Positions 1-5,804 of a DNA stretch of 8,038 nt are shown here, piece by piece. Under the pieces are notes generated by a model. It saw nothing but the letters and a program-made list of their open reading frames with translations, ran no database searches and had not been told where the DNA came from. The DNA comes from Actinomycetota bacterium (GTDB lineage: Bacteria > Actinomycetota > Thermoleophilia > Gaiellales > Gaiellaceae), in contig JACCTK010000158.1 of assembly GCA_013812465.1 (NCBI GenBank), positions 1 through 8,038 of the forward strand. The letters are read 5' to 3'. The stretch's first letter is position 1; each line of letters begins with the position of its first letter. The translations under genes were made by a program, and so were the position numbers.

Positions 1-452
1 TGATCTCCGGGTCCGACCGCGACCGGATCCTCGACTGGATCGAGGAGGCGAAGAGCGAAGGCGCCAAGGTGTTGACCGGCGGGGAGCTCGAGGGTGAGCT
101 CCTGCTGCCGACCGTGGTCGCCGAGGCTCCTCGGGATGCGAAGGTCTCGCGCGAGGAGGTGTTCGGACCTCTCTGCACCGTGACACCCTTCGACACGCTC
201 GACGAGGCGATCGAGCTCGCCAACTCCACCCGCTTCGGGCTGCAGGCTGGTGTCTTCACCCGCGACGTCAAGGCCGCGCTCCGCGCCGCGCACGAGCTTC
301 AGTCCGGCGGTGTGACCGTGAACGAGGCGCCTACGTTCCGCGCCGACCAGATGCCCTACGGCGGAGTCAAGGACTCGGGGAACACGCGCGAGGGGCCAGC
401 GTACGCGATTCGCGAGATGACCGAGGAGCGGCTCGTCGTCCTCCAGCTCTAG
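1..452 (+). CDS. Aldehyde dehydrogenase family protein, C-terminal part (5' end outside window)
   Basis: This is the last 149 residues of an NAD(P)-dependent aldehyde dehydrogenase, read in the frame beginning at base 3 and ending at TAG 450-452. Visible family landmarks are the E-E-V-F-G-P motif, whose Glu contacts the cofactor ribose in this family, and the C-terminal block VNEAPTFRADQMPYGG followed by VKDSG, typical of the NAD-dependent aldehyde dehydrogenase superfamily. The catalytic Cys and the nucleotide-binding Rossmann core lie upstream of the window, so neither can be checked. The wording around PTFRxDxMPYGG resembles lactaldehyde, phosphonoacetaldehyde or non-phosphorylating glyceraldehyde-3-phosphate dehydrogenase subfamilies, but the substrate cannot be assigned from this fragment. 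The usual G-x-G-REG after the SG is N-T-REG here, a small deviation. A GTG inside the frame at 69 is not a real start because homologous sequence continues upstream to base 3. The family call is secure; the substrate is not. Confidence 0.95.
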   Translation, partial: ISGSDRDRILDWIEEAKSEGAKVLTGGELEGELLLPTVVAEAPRDAKVSREEVFGPLCTVTPFDTLDEAIELANSTRFGLQAGVFTRDVKAALRAAHELQSGGVTVNEAPTFRADQMPYGGVKDSGNTREGPAYAIREMTEERLVVLQL

Positions 453-537
453 ACGGTGAAGCGAGAACGCAGGGATTACGTCTACGAGGCGAGCAATCCC
501 CCCGTGAAACTCCGATCAAGCATCTAGGCTAGAGCCT
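453..537 (+). other. Intergenic region after the aldehyde dehydrogenase gene; no clear terminator
   Basis: These 85 bases separate the dehydrogenase stop from the next start. Two weak inverted repeats are present: TAGACG (450-455) with CGTCTA (479-484), and GGGATT (472-477) with AATCCC (495-500). They interleave, so they cannot both form, and neither is followed by a T run. I do not call a terminator. The -10-like box at 525-530 is listed separately. Confidence 0.4.
525..530 (+). promoter_or_regulatory. Candidate -10 box of a leaderless or near-leaderless promoter
   Basis: TAGGCT fits the TANNNT pattern of an actinobacterial -10 element. It ends seven bases before the GTG at 538, which places the expected transcription start at or next to the start codon. 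No Shine-Dalgarno sequence is visible there, which agrees with a leaderless message. No good -35 box is seen at 16-18 bp spacing. A short inverted repeat, AGGCT-AG-AGCCT (526-537), overlaps the box. Confidence 0.4.
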
Positions 538-924
538 GTGCCGAGGCAACGGGAGACCACGAGCGCGCCGGCTCGCGCTGCTCCCACTCCACCCGTCCCG
601 CGAGAGCTTCGGCGGGAGCGCAAGTCGTTGCTCGTGGTGCGCGAGGAGCGCCTGCGGGACCTCGGAGGACTGGCGCTCGAGATGTACAAGCGAGACCGCT
701 TCAACGCGGGCCTTGTCGTCGAGCGCTGTGCGGAGCTCGTCGCCATGGAGGCTCGCGTCCACGAGATCGACGCGCTCCTCGATGGCAGCTCGCGACTGCG
801 CCGAGGATCTGCGACCTGCGTCTGCGGAGCGCCGTTCTTGCTGGGAGCGCGTTTCTGCGCGACCTGTGGCCGACCCATGGCCGAAGCCACAGCCGGGACT
901 GGGCCTGACCGAGGCGCCCGCTGA
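538..924 (+). CDS. Small protein with C-terminal zinc ribbon
   Basis: This is a 128-residue protein of unknown function. The first ~25 residues are Pro/Ala/Arg-rich and look disordered. Residues ~28-83 are charged and probably helical (RDLGGLALEMYKRDRF, then an E/A/L-rich stretch), consistent with a coiled coil or helical hairpin. Residues 94-112 form a compact zinc ribbon with Cys94, Cys96, Cys107 and Cys110 (C-V-C-G then C-A-T-C-G); the first knuckle is CxC instead of the usual CxxC. No signal peptide or membrane segment is visible. The GTG start at 538 is preferred because a -10-like TAGGCT lies just upstream. Its TGA (922-924) overlaps the likely CTG start of the next gene, so the two are probably co-translated. 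I know similar helical-plus-ribbon proteins from Thermoleophilia genomes, but no experimental function. Confidence 0.75.
   Translation: MPRQRETTSAPARAAPTPPVPRELRRERKSLLVVREERLRDLGGLALEMYKRDRFNAGLVVERCAELVAMEARVHEIDALLDGSSRLRRGSATCVCGAPFLLGARFCATCGRPMAEATAGTGPDRGAR
911..923 (+). promoter_or_regulatory. Shine-Dalgarno and CTG start codon of the coupled zinc-ribbon/SPOR gene
   Basis: GAGG at 911-914 sits six bases before CTG 921-923, and that CTG overlaps the upstream stop as CTGA (921-924). The downstream frame is open only from after the TGA at 906-908. Between there and the ribbon no ATG, GTG or TTG exists, so CTG 921 is the only plausible start that keeps the zinc ribbon, barring a frameshift. 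Confidence 0.6.
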
Positions 925-1490
925 ACGGCTGTCCCCGTTGTGGCGCGCACGCGGTTGCGGGTCAGGAATATTGCCTCGAATGCGGCGTGCGTCTCCCCGG
1001 CCCCGGCGCAATCGGCGCGCGCCGAGGGCTTCGTTCGGGTTGGGTCATCCGAGCGACGCTGGCTTTCCTCGTCGCGCTCGCCGGCGCCGCGCTGGCCGTC
1101 GCCGCCACGAATGGCGGCAATGACACGGCCGAGCTCGTCACCGCGACAGGCGGCTTCGCGACCCTTCCCGCGTCCACCACACTCCCACCTCCCTCGCAGG
1201 GAGCTGCCGCGGGCATCGCGGACTGGCCCGCTGGTGATGACGGCTGGACGATCGCGCTCGCGACGCTTCCACAGACCGGCGGCCGACAGGTTGCCGTGCT
1301 GCGGGCGCGGAACGCCGCCAAACGCGGGCTCGCGGTGGGAATCCTGGACTCGTCGCAGTTCGCGAGCCTGCACCCTGGATACTGGCTGGTGTTCGCCGGC
1401 TTGTACGGATCCGAGGCCGAGGCGACGAGCGATCTCGCGCGCGCACGCAGATTCGCCCGCACCGCCACCGTGCGCCGGATCGTGCCTTGA
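921..1490 (+). CDS. Zinc-ribbon, single-pass membrane protein with SPOR-like domain
   Basis: Read from CTG 921 this is a 189-residue protein. Residues 4-22 form a classic zinc ribbon: Cys4, Cys7, Cys18 and Cys21 in CPRCG and CLECG. A hydrophobic helix covers about residues 41-62 (WVIRATLAFLVALAG and on), giving one membrane span with the Arg-rich ribbon side inside. A Thr/Pro/Gly-rich linker follows. Residues ~108-189 resemble a SPOR domain: GWTIAL strand, a helix with repeated Ala (RARNAAKRGLAVGIL), then YWLVFAGLYGSEAEA and a closing VRRIV strand. SPOR domains bind denuded peptidoglycan glycans in known proteins, so an envelope or division-site role is plausible but inferred. A start at GTG 987 would give 167 residues and cut off the entire ribbon, so I reject it. 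The gene is translationally coupled to the preceding zinc-ribbon gene. The SPOR assignment is from pattern only. Confidence 0.75.
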   Translation: MNGCPRCGAHAVAGQEYCLECGVRLPGPGAIGARRGLRSGWVIRATLAFLVALAGAALAVAATNGGNDTAELVTATGGFATLPASTTLPPPSQGAAAGIADWPAGDDGWTIALATLPQTGGRQVAVLRARNAAKRGLAVGILDSSQFASLHPGYWLVFAGLYGSEAEATSDLARARRFARTATVRRIVP

Positions 1491-1534
1491 ACGCGGCCGT
1501 TTGTTGTCTAGTGCGACGACTGAAGACCCAGACT

Positions 1535-1563
1535 TTGTAACACGGTCGGAAAGACGCTACACT
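1535..1563 (+). promoter_or_regulatory. Candidate sigma-70-type promoter for the 1637-2092 gene
   Basis: TTGTAA (1535-1540) is separated by exactly 17 bp from TACACT (1558-1563). The -35 matches TTGACA at four of six positions and the -10 fits TANNNT. The expected start is near 1570, giving a leader of about 65 bases. The local AT content is higher than in the surrounding coding DNA. Confidence 0.5.
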
Positions 1564-1576
1564 CCCCGCTGCGGGG
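1564..1576 (+). repeat. Short GC hairpin at the expected transcription start
   Basis: CCCCG-CTG-CGGGG is a perfect 5-bp inverted repeat with a three-base loop, directly after the candidate -10 box. No T run follows, so it is not a convincing terminator of the upstream pair. It could be a small operator or leader hairpin, or chance in GC-rich DNA. Confidence 0.3.
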
Positions 1577-1636
1577 CTTCAGAGCAGTCATTTATCCGCC
1601 TACCGAGAGCGATCCTCCGAGAGCTGGAGCGTTCAT

Positions 1637-2092
1637 TTGGAAGACCACATCGCGCAGTTACGCTCCTGTATGTATCAATACTCGCGAGCGATTTACCGCT
1701 CGATCAAGTCATTGATCGACCCGTATGCCGATCGAAGCACGCAGCTCGAATACCGGCGCGCGGTGCTCTGCGAGTGCGAGCAGACAATGGAGCGGCTCGC
1801 CGAGGATCCTCATTACTTCGCGCGACCCGACCGCGCCCTCTTCGCGGACATCAGGCGCTACTTCCCGATCACCGCGCAGGCGCAGGTCGCCTGGGCCGTT
1901 CGCGAAGGTGTGGGCGCAGCCACTGCGTTCATCGAGCACCAGATCGAGGCGGGCATGCTCGACGGAGGGGTGTCGCGCTGCCACGCGACGACCCGCAAGG
2001 GCAAGGCGTGTCAACGCACGCCGCTTCCGAGCAGGGACTACTGCCCCTCCCATCAGCATCTCGAGCAGCACGCGGCCGCTGCCGCCGCCTGA
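1637..2092 (+). CDS. Hypothetical protein with C-terminal Cys-Cys-Cys-His knuckle
   Basis: This is a 151-residue protein of unknown function. The TTG start at 1637 is supported by GGAG (1626-1629) seven bases upstream and by the promoter candidate at 1535-1563; an in-frame ATG at codon 12 is the alternative. Residues ~1-110 look largely alpha-helical, with Tyr/Arg-rich helices, YFARPDRALFADIRRYF near the middle and an Ala-rich helix before residue 107. Residues 115-139 form a likely zinc knuckle: Cys115, Cys125, Cys136 and His139 in the pattern C-x9-C-x10-C-x2-H, with TTRKGKAC and YCPSH visible. This pattern resembles the short DUF5763-type Cys/His motif found at the ends of varied bacterial proteins. 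The protein ends in six alanines. It shows no signal peptide or membrane span, so it is probably cytoplasmic and may bind nucleic acid (inference). It is separated from both neighbours by promoter-bearing gaps, so probably monocistronic. Confidence 0.8.
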   Translation: MEDHIAQLRSCMYQYSRAIYRSIKSLIDPYADRSTQLEYRRAVLCECEQTMERLAEDPHYFARPDRALFADIRRYFPITAQAQVAWAVREGVGAATAFIEHQIEAGMLDGGVSRCHATTRKGKACQRTPLPSRDYCPSHQHLEQHAAAAAA

Positions 2093-2107
2093 CGCTGTAG
2101 ACCGAGA

Positions 2108-2134
2108 CCCGCGTAGCTGACTTCAGCCAGCGGG
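2108..2134 (+). terminator. Hairpin after the Cys/His-knuckle gene, possible terminator
   Basis: CCCGC (2108-2112) pairs with GCGGG (2130-2134), and inside it GCTGA (2116-2120) pairs with TCAGC (2123-2127), separated by a small 3x2 internal loop. It begins 15 bases after the stop codon at 2092. No T tract follows, so this would be a non-canonical terminator or a 3' stabilising hairpin. Confidence 0.35.
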
Positions 2135-2176
2135 AGTAGCGGGGTGAGTCCAGCAGCCGACTTCACACCCCGAGAC

Positions 2177-2196
2177 TTCCAATCGCGCGATCGGAA
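2177..2196 (+). repeat. Imperfect 20-bp palindrome overlapping the larger one
   Basis: TTCC (2177-2180) and GGAA (2193-2196) flank ATCGCGCGAT (2182-2191), itself a perfect 10-bp palindrome. Only one pair of the full 20 bp (2181 with 2192) is mismatched. The right arm is shared with the left arm of the 24-bp palindrome at 2192-2215, so the two are mutually exclusive as hairpins. Confidence 0.6.
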
Positions 2197-2215
2197 TCCG
2201 CTCGAGCGGATTCCG
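2192..2215 (+). repeat. Perfect 24-bp palindrome upstream of the PafBC-like gene
   Basis: The half-site CGGAATCCGCTC (2192-2203) is followed immediately by its exact reverse complement (2204-2215), with no spacer. It lies 91 bp before the ATG at 2306. A spacer-free palindrome of this length could be an operator for a dimeric regulator, possibly autoregulation by the WYL protein, or one unit of an intergenic repeat family. Confidence 0.75.
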
Positions 2216-2249
2216 GTCTGCGAAAAGAAGGGGTTCGCCTCGGGCGACT

Positions 2250-2270
2250 GGAATCCGCGCGAGCGGATCC
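2250..2270 (+). repeat. Second, imperfect copy of the palindromic unit
   Basis: GGAATCCGCGC followed by GAGCGGATCC repeats the 24-bp palindrome 57 bp downstream, with one substitution and one deleted base that break the symmetry. The similarity extends rightward: CCGGTCTGCG after copy 1 and CCGGTCTTGCG after copy 2. The extended direct repeats run about 2187-2222 and 2244-2279. Confidence 0.65.
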
Positions 2271-2289
2271 GGTCTTGCGCCAACAACGC

Positions 2290-2295
2290 TAAGCT
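2290..2295 (+). promoter_or_regulatory. Candidate -10 box of the PafBC-like gene
   Basis: TAAGCT fits TANNNT and ends ten bases before ATG 2306, predicting a leaderless or very short-leader transcript, as for the gene at 538. No -35 element is evident at normal spacing; TTGCGC (2275-2280) is too close. The only Shine-Dalgarno-like stretch, AGGG at 2299-2302, sits just three bases from the ATG. Confidence 0.4.
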
Positions 2296-2305
2296 CGCAG
2301 GGCGC

Positions 2306-4315
2306 ATGTCGCACGACGCTGACAAGCTCATCCGCCAGCTTTCGCTCGTCGCCTTCCTCATGGCCGAGCGCCGTCCGCTGACGGCCAGGGACGTCAAATC
2401 GAACGTCGAGGGCTACAGCGAGATGTCGGACGAGGCTTTCGCCCGCCGCTTCTACTCGGATCGCGCGGAGCTGACCGCTCTTGGCGTTCCGCTTCAATCC
2501 CAGCGCGACGAGTTCACCGGTGAAGAGCTCTACACGCTCCGCTCGGAGCACTACTTCCTCGACCGCCTCGAGCTCGACGACGGGGAGCTCGCAGCGCTCC
2601 AGACCGCGCTCTACTACCTCGAGGGCAAGTTCGCATACGCCGAGCCGTTCCGGTTGGCTCTGCAGAACCTCGCGCTCGGCCGCACGGGATTCTCGGAGCC
2701 GCCGACCGACACGGCTGAGCGCGTCCGCGTGAGCGCGCCCGACTACTCGCCCGAGCTGGCCGGCCGGTTGTCGAAGCTCGAGTCCGCGATCTCGAAGCAG
2801 CGCACGGTCCGCTTCGGCTACTGGAGCCCCAAGCGCTCACGACCCGGAGATCGCGTCATGAACCCGTACGCGCTCCGCTTGGACGACGGAAACTGGTACG
2901 TGATCGGCCAGGACCTCGACCGTGCCACTGTGCGAACTTTCAAGGTGTCCCGAATTCGCGGCGACATTCGCTTCGCGACCAGGCGCGAGCGCGACTTCCG
3001 CGTTCCTGCGGATTTCAACGTCGAACAACACCGGGTGCCGCGCCCGTGGCAGATCGGAGAGACGGTGGGGACTGCGCAGATCGCGGTCTCCGACGACACC
3101 GCCTGGTGGGTGGAGCGCACACTCTCCGACGCTGGCTCGGTCGAGGACGGCGTCTTCGAGACTGCATTCGCGAACGTCGATCTCCTTGCGGGCTGGGTGC
3201 TTCGCCAGAACGGCCGCGCGGTCGCCCTCGAGCCCGAGGAGCTCCGAGGCGCGGTCGCCGATGGGCTCACCGCGCTCGTCGAGTCGCACGGAGGCGAGGC
3301 GCCCGTGCCGGCCGGGGCGAAGCGCCGTGACCCGAGACATCCGCCTTCCGAGCGCCCTGTGGGGCCGGTTGCGCCCGAGCGCTTCGGTGTCCTCCAGGCG
3401 TTGCTCGCTCAACTCCTGGCGGCGTGCGGAGAGGAGCCGGCCGCGGTGCTGGACGCGGCCGAGCTCGCCGGCCGCATCTCCATCCCGCTCGAGGAGCTCC
3501 AGGATCATCTTTCGCTCCTCAACCTCGTGAACTTCGGAGGCGGGTGCTACGCGGTGTACGCGATGCATGAGGGCGATGTGGTGAGGGTCGACAAGGAACT
3601 GTACGGGGACGTGTTCCGCCGGCCGCCGAAGCTCACCCCCCTCGAGGCGCGCGCGATCCGCCTCGCCATCGAGTACGTCGGCCCGACGATCGCCGCCGAC
3701 GCCCACACGCAGCTGAAGCGCGTGCGCCGCAAGCTCGAGGAGACATTCGGACGTTTCGACCTCGCTGCGACGCCCGAGCCGCGCGTGGCGCTGGACGAGG
3801 AGGCGCTCGTGAAAGTGCTGAGCGAGGCCGCCGAGAAGCGTCGGGTGGTCGAGATCGAGTACCTGAAGGAAGGAAGCGAGAGCCCCTCGATGCGTCAGGT
3901 GGAGCCGTACACGATCGAGCGGGAGTTACCGGTCTGGCGGGTGCACACATGGGATCGGACGGTTGACGCGGCGCGCACTTTTCGGCTCGACCGCATGCGC
4001 TCCGCCCGCCTCACGGACGAGCGGTTCGAGCCCCGGGAGGGTTTCGATCCGTCCTATCTCACGAACCCTCGCGTGGCGCGGCTGCATCACTCTCCGCTCA
4101 TCGCTCGATGGAAGCTCGAGCGAGGCGCACGTCCGCTTACAGACGGATCGGCGATCGCGGACGTGCCGTACAAGACCGAAGAGTGGCTCCTCTCGGAAGT
4201 GCTGGCCGATCGGGGCGAGACGATCGTGCTCGAGCCTCAACGGCTACGGAATGCTGTGGCAAAGCGGGCTCGTCGCCTCCAGCGCGACACGAGCCGCGTT
4301 CCGACGCGCAGCTGA
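2306..4315 (+). CDS. pafBC: PafB-PafC fusion, WYL-domain transcriptional regulator
   Basis: This 669-residue protein has two tandem HTH-WYL halves. In the first half, residues ~5-80 are a winged helix (KLIRQLSLVAFLMAERRPLT, then VEGYSEMSDEAFARRFYSDR), closely resembling actinobacterial PafB. Residues ~155-235 are a WYL domain with NWYVIGQDLDR (196-206) and RTFKVSRI (210-217). A WCX-like region and a basic, Pro-rich linker (~335-355) follow. In the second half, a PafC-like HTH spans ~357-435 and a second WYL domain spans ~495-575, with VWRVHTWD (543-550) in place of the WYL triplet but RTFRLDRM retained. In mycobacteria, PafB and PafC heterodimerise and activate LexA-independent DNA repair genes; a natural fusion is known in Arthrobacter, so one polypeptide could carry both roles. 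No proteasome genes are in the window. ATG 2306 is chosen because the HTH begins right after it; the frame is open to 2144, but that stretch encodes the palindromic repeats. The symbol rests on architecture. Confidence 0.85.
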   Translation: MSHDADKLIRQLSLVAFLMAERRPLTARDVKSNVEGYSEMSDEAFARRFYSDRAELTALGVPLQSQRDEFTGEELYTLRSEHYFLDRLELDDGELAALQTALYYLEGKFAYAEPFRLALQNLALGRTGFSEPPTDTAERVRVSAPDYSPELAGRLSKLESAISKQRTVRFGYWSPKRSRPGDRVMNPYALRLDDGNWYVIGQDLDRATVRTFKVSRIRGDIRFATRRERDFRVPADFNVEQHRVPRPWQIGETVGTAQIAVSDDTAWWVERTLSDAGSVEDGVFETAFANVDLLAGWVLRQNGRAVALEPEELRGAVADGLTALVESHGGEAPVPAGAKRRDPRHPPSERPVGPVAPERFGVLQALLAQLLAACGEEPAAVLDAAELAGRISIPLEELQDHLSLLNLVNFGGGCYAVYAMHEGDVVRVDKELYGDVFRRPPKLTPLEARAIRLAIEYVGPTIAADAHTQLKRVRRKLEETFGRFDLAATPEPRVALDEEALVKVLSEAAEKRRVVEIEYLKEGSESPSMRQVEPYTIERELPVWRVHTWDRTVDAARTFRLDRMRSARLTDERFEPREGFDPSYLTNPRVARLHHSPLIARWKLERGARPLTDGSAIADVPYKTEEWLLSEVLADRGETIVLEPQRLRNAVAKRARRLQRDTSRVPTRS

Positions 4316-4341
4316 TTCTTCACAAGAGTACGACAAAACGT

Positions 4342-4355
4342 TGCCGAAATCGGCA
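4342..4355 (+). repeat. Small inverted repeat downstream of the PafBC-like gene
   Basis: TGCCGA-AA-TCGGCA is a perfect 6-bp inverted repeat with a two-base centre, 26 bases after the regulator stop codon. As RNA the loop is too tight for the full stem, and no T run follows, so it looks more like an operator-type symmetry than a terminator. Confidence 0.3.
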
Positions 4356-4385
4356 TCGCGGAAGCCTTCGCCCGTTGCCGCGCGC

Positions 4386-4413
4386 TACGGTTGTCCCAAT
4401 CGACAACAAGGAG
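4386..4413 (+). promoter_or_regulatory. Candidate -10 box, inverted repeat and RBS of the exported-protein operon
   Basis: TACGGT (4386-4391) fits a -10 element. It is directly followed by GTTGTC-CCAATC-GACAAC (4390-4407), a perfect 6-bp inverted repeat with a six-base centre. AAGGAG (4408-4413) is a strong Shine-Dalgarno sequence five bases before ATG 4419. The inverted repeat thus occupies exactly the space between the -10 box and the ribosome site, where it could be an operator or a leader hairpin. No convincing -35 is seen. Confidence 0.4.
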
Positions 4414-4418
4414 CGCGA

Positions 4419-5804
4419 ATGGACGAGATTCGATCCTCTCATTCGAAGATATCCGGGACTGCGGGCGTACTTGCCGGCGCCCTCGCGGGCATCCTGTCAG
4501 TCGCCCTCGCTGGCACGGCTCTGGCCCATCGTCTTGTTCAACAGGCAGAACGTCCACTGCTCGAGGCGACGCACCTTCCGCCGCTACTCACCACTCGCGA
4601 CGAGGAGATCGCGCTGCGCTACGACGTCTACTGTGCGCTCTCCGAGGCGGAAGCGGACACCCCCTGCAGCGTCGAGGGCGCGGTGTTCGCAAGAGCCGGC
4701 GACACCGGAGCCTTCCAGGAGATCGCGATGCGCGCAGAGCGAGGTGCGTCCGACAGCCGCTACGTCGCGCGTCTCCCGGAATCCATCGCAGGCGCTTCGG
4801 CCGGGTTCTCCTACTACGCCGTGTTTCGGAGCGAGGGCGCAGGCATCTCGACCTCGACGCCGGCGGGAGGCTCGGCGGCTCCTCAACGGAGCCGTCCGCT
4901 CGGAAGGAGCATCGATGTGGTGCTCGGAGCACATAGCTTCGGCGGGCAGCGTGAAGCCGATGCGCGCGTCGCGGAAGCTGCCTGGGGAAGCGGCACGGCA
5001 GAAGTGGGTCTCGAGCAGGGCAGAAACCTGACGCCAATCGGCGGCTCGGCATTCGACGTCGAGGAGGACGGCGGTGTTGTCGTCCTCGACGAGGCGAACA
5101 AGCGTCTCCTTCGCTGGCAGCGGGGGGCGGAAAGACCCGATTCGGTGCCGCTCGAAATCAACGGGACGCTTGCGGACATGTCGATCGACAAGGACGGCAC
5201 GGTCTTCGTCCTCGAGACGACCGGCGCCCACGGGAAGCCTCTGCTGCGAACGTTCGCTCCTCAAGGAACGAGCAAGGCAACGATCGCAATCGCAGGAAGG
5301 CCTTCACAGGTTCGAGTCGGCCCAGACGGCCCGGTCGTGCTGCAGAGCGCCTCGGCCCAGTGGATGCCCGCCGAGCGCGAAGGACAGCCGGTCAGCGTCT
5401 CGGGGCAGCTCAGCGCCGGCGAGACTGGGCGCCCGTTCTCCGACGGTCGCGAGATCGTGATCCTGCGCAATGGAGACGAGGTACGTGTCGCGCTCGTCGG
5501 AGGTACCGGAGTTCGACGCTCCTGGGTTGTGCAGAGCGGGACACCGTTGGCCGAGGTCCAGCTTGCGGAACCGCATGGCACTGGGGTCGTCCTCGTGACG
5601 CGCGTCATCAACGACGATCGGGACGAGTTCGTGGTCCTCGTGCTGAGTCGGCGAGGAGTGGTCAACCGCTTCTCACTGGACTCCGCGGACTGGGCGGAGA
5701 CAGCACCGCTGTCGCGCTTCCGTCTCCAGGGGTCGTCGCTCTACCAGCTCGGCTCGACTCCGGCAGGGCTCTTCGTCGACCGCTTCGACCTGGAGGTGGA
5801 GTGA
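4419..5804 (+). CDS. Exported protein with degenerate propeller-like repeats
   Basis: This is a 461-residue protein of unknown function, starting at ATG 4419 behind AAGGAG. Residues ~12-36 form a hydrophobic signal peptide (TAGVLAGALAGILSVALAG) ending in an ALA-H context suitable for signal peptidase I cleavage. Residues ~58-140 contain Cys72 and Cys83, likely a disulfide, and alternating strands that suggest an Ig-like or similar beta domain. A Ser/Pro/Gly-rich linker (~141-165) follows. From ~205 on, several stretches follow the pattern of beta-propeller blades: FDVEEDGGVVVLDEANKRLL (212-231), MSIDKDGTVFVLE (254-266), VRVGPDGPVVLQ (298-309) and FSDGREIVILRNGDEVRVAL (340-359). These resemble NHL-type blades but are degenerate. 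No catalytic motif is recognised, so a binding or scaffold role outside the membrane is the best guess. The TGA overlaps the ATG of the peptidase gene by one base (TGATG), so the two are coupled. Confidence 0.75.
   Translation: MDEIRSSHSKISGTAGVLAGALAGILSVALAGTALAHRLVQQAERPLLEATHLPPLLTTRDEEIALRYDVYCALSEAEADTPCSVEGAVFARAGDTGAFQEIAMRAERGASDSRYVARLPESIAGASAGFSYYAVFRSEGAGISTSTPAGGSAAPQRSRPLGRSIDVVLGAHSFGGQREADARVAEAAWGSGTAEVGLEQGRNLTPIGGSAFDVEEDGGVVVLDEANKRLLRWQRGAERPDSVPLEINGTLADMSIDKDGTVFVLETTGAHGKPLLRTFAPQGTSKATIAIAGRPSQVRVGPDGPVVLQSASAQWMPAEREGQPVSVSGQLSAGETGRPFSDGREIVILRNGDEVRVALVGGTGVRRSWVVQSGTPLAEVQLAEPHGTGVVLVTRVINDDRDEFVVLVLSRRGVVNRFSLDSADWAETAPLSRFRLQGSSLYQLGSTPAGLFVDRFDLEVE

Noticed and set aside
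472..500. GGGATT/AATCCC inverted repeat as terminator of the dehydrogenase gene
   Set aside because: Six-base stem with a 17-base loop, no T run, and it interleaves with another weak repeat.
516..1373. Long - strand open frame opposite the zinc-ribbon genes
   Set aside because: Low-complexity Arg/Ser/Gly composition and no domain; it is the antisense shadow of the two + strand ribbon genes.
987..1490. GTG 987 as the start of the SPOR-like gene
   Set aside because: It is the codon right after the last ribbon Cys-Gly and would remove a perfect zinc ribbon encoded in the same open frame.
1504..1513. Possible PafBC-type (RecA-NDp-like) promoter element TTGTCTAGTG
   Set aside because: It has an extra base relative to the TTGTCRGTG pattern I recall and no TANNNT box at the short spacing that element needs.
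940..2100. Long 386-codon + strand open frame
   Set aside because: It is Arg/Ser/Pro-rich, crosses three better-supported features including an intergenic promoter, and has the look of an out-of-frame reading of GC-rich DNA.
2144..2305. N-terminal extension of the PafBC-like protein (54 extra residues)
   Set aside because: The extension is a translation of the palindromic repeats and resembles no PafB N-terminus; the winged helix begins immediately after ATG 2306.
2837..3706. 289-codon - strand open frame opposite the PafBC-like gene
   Set aside because: The + strand has clear HTH and WYL motifs across the same interval; the antisense frame has none.
4391..4395. TTGTC near the exported-module start as a PafBC target
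   Set aside because: Only five bases match and no downstream -10 box is present; it is better explained as one arm of the inverted repeat.
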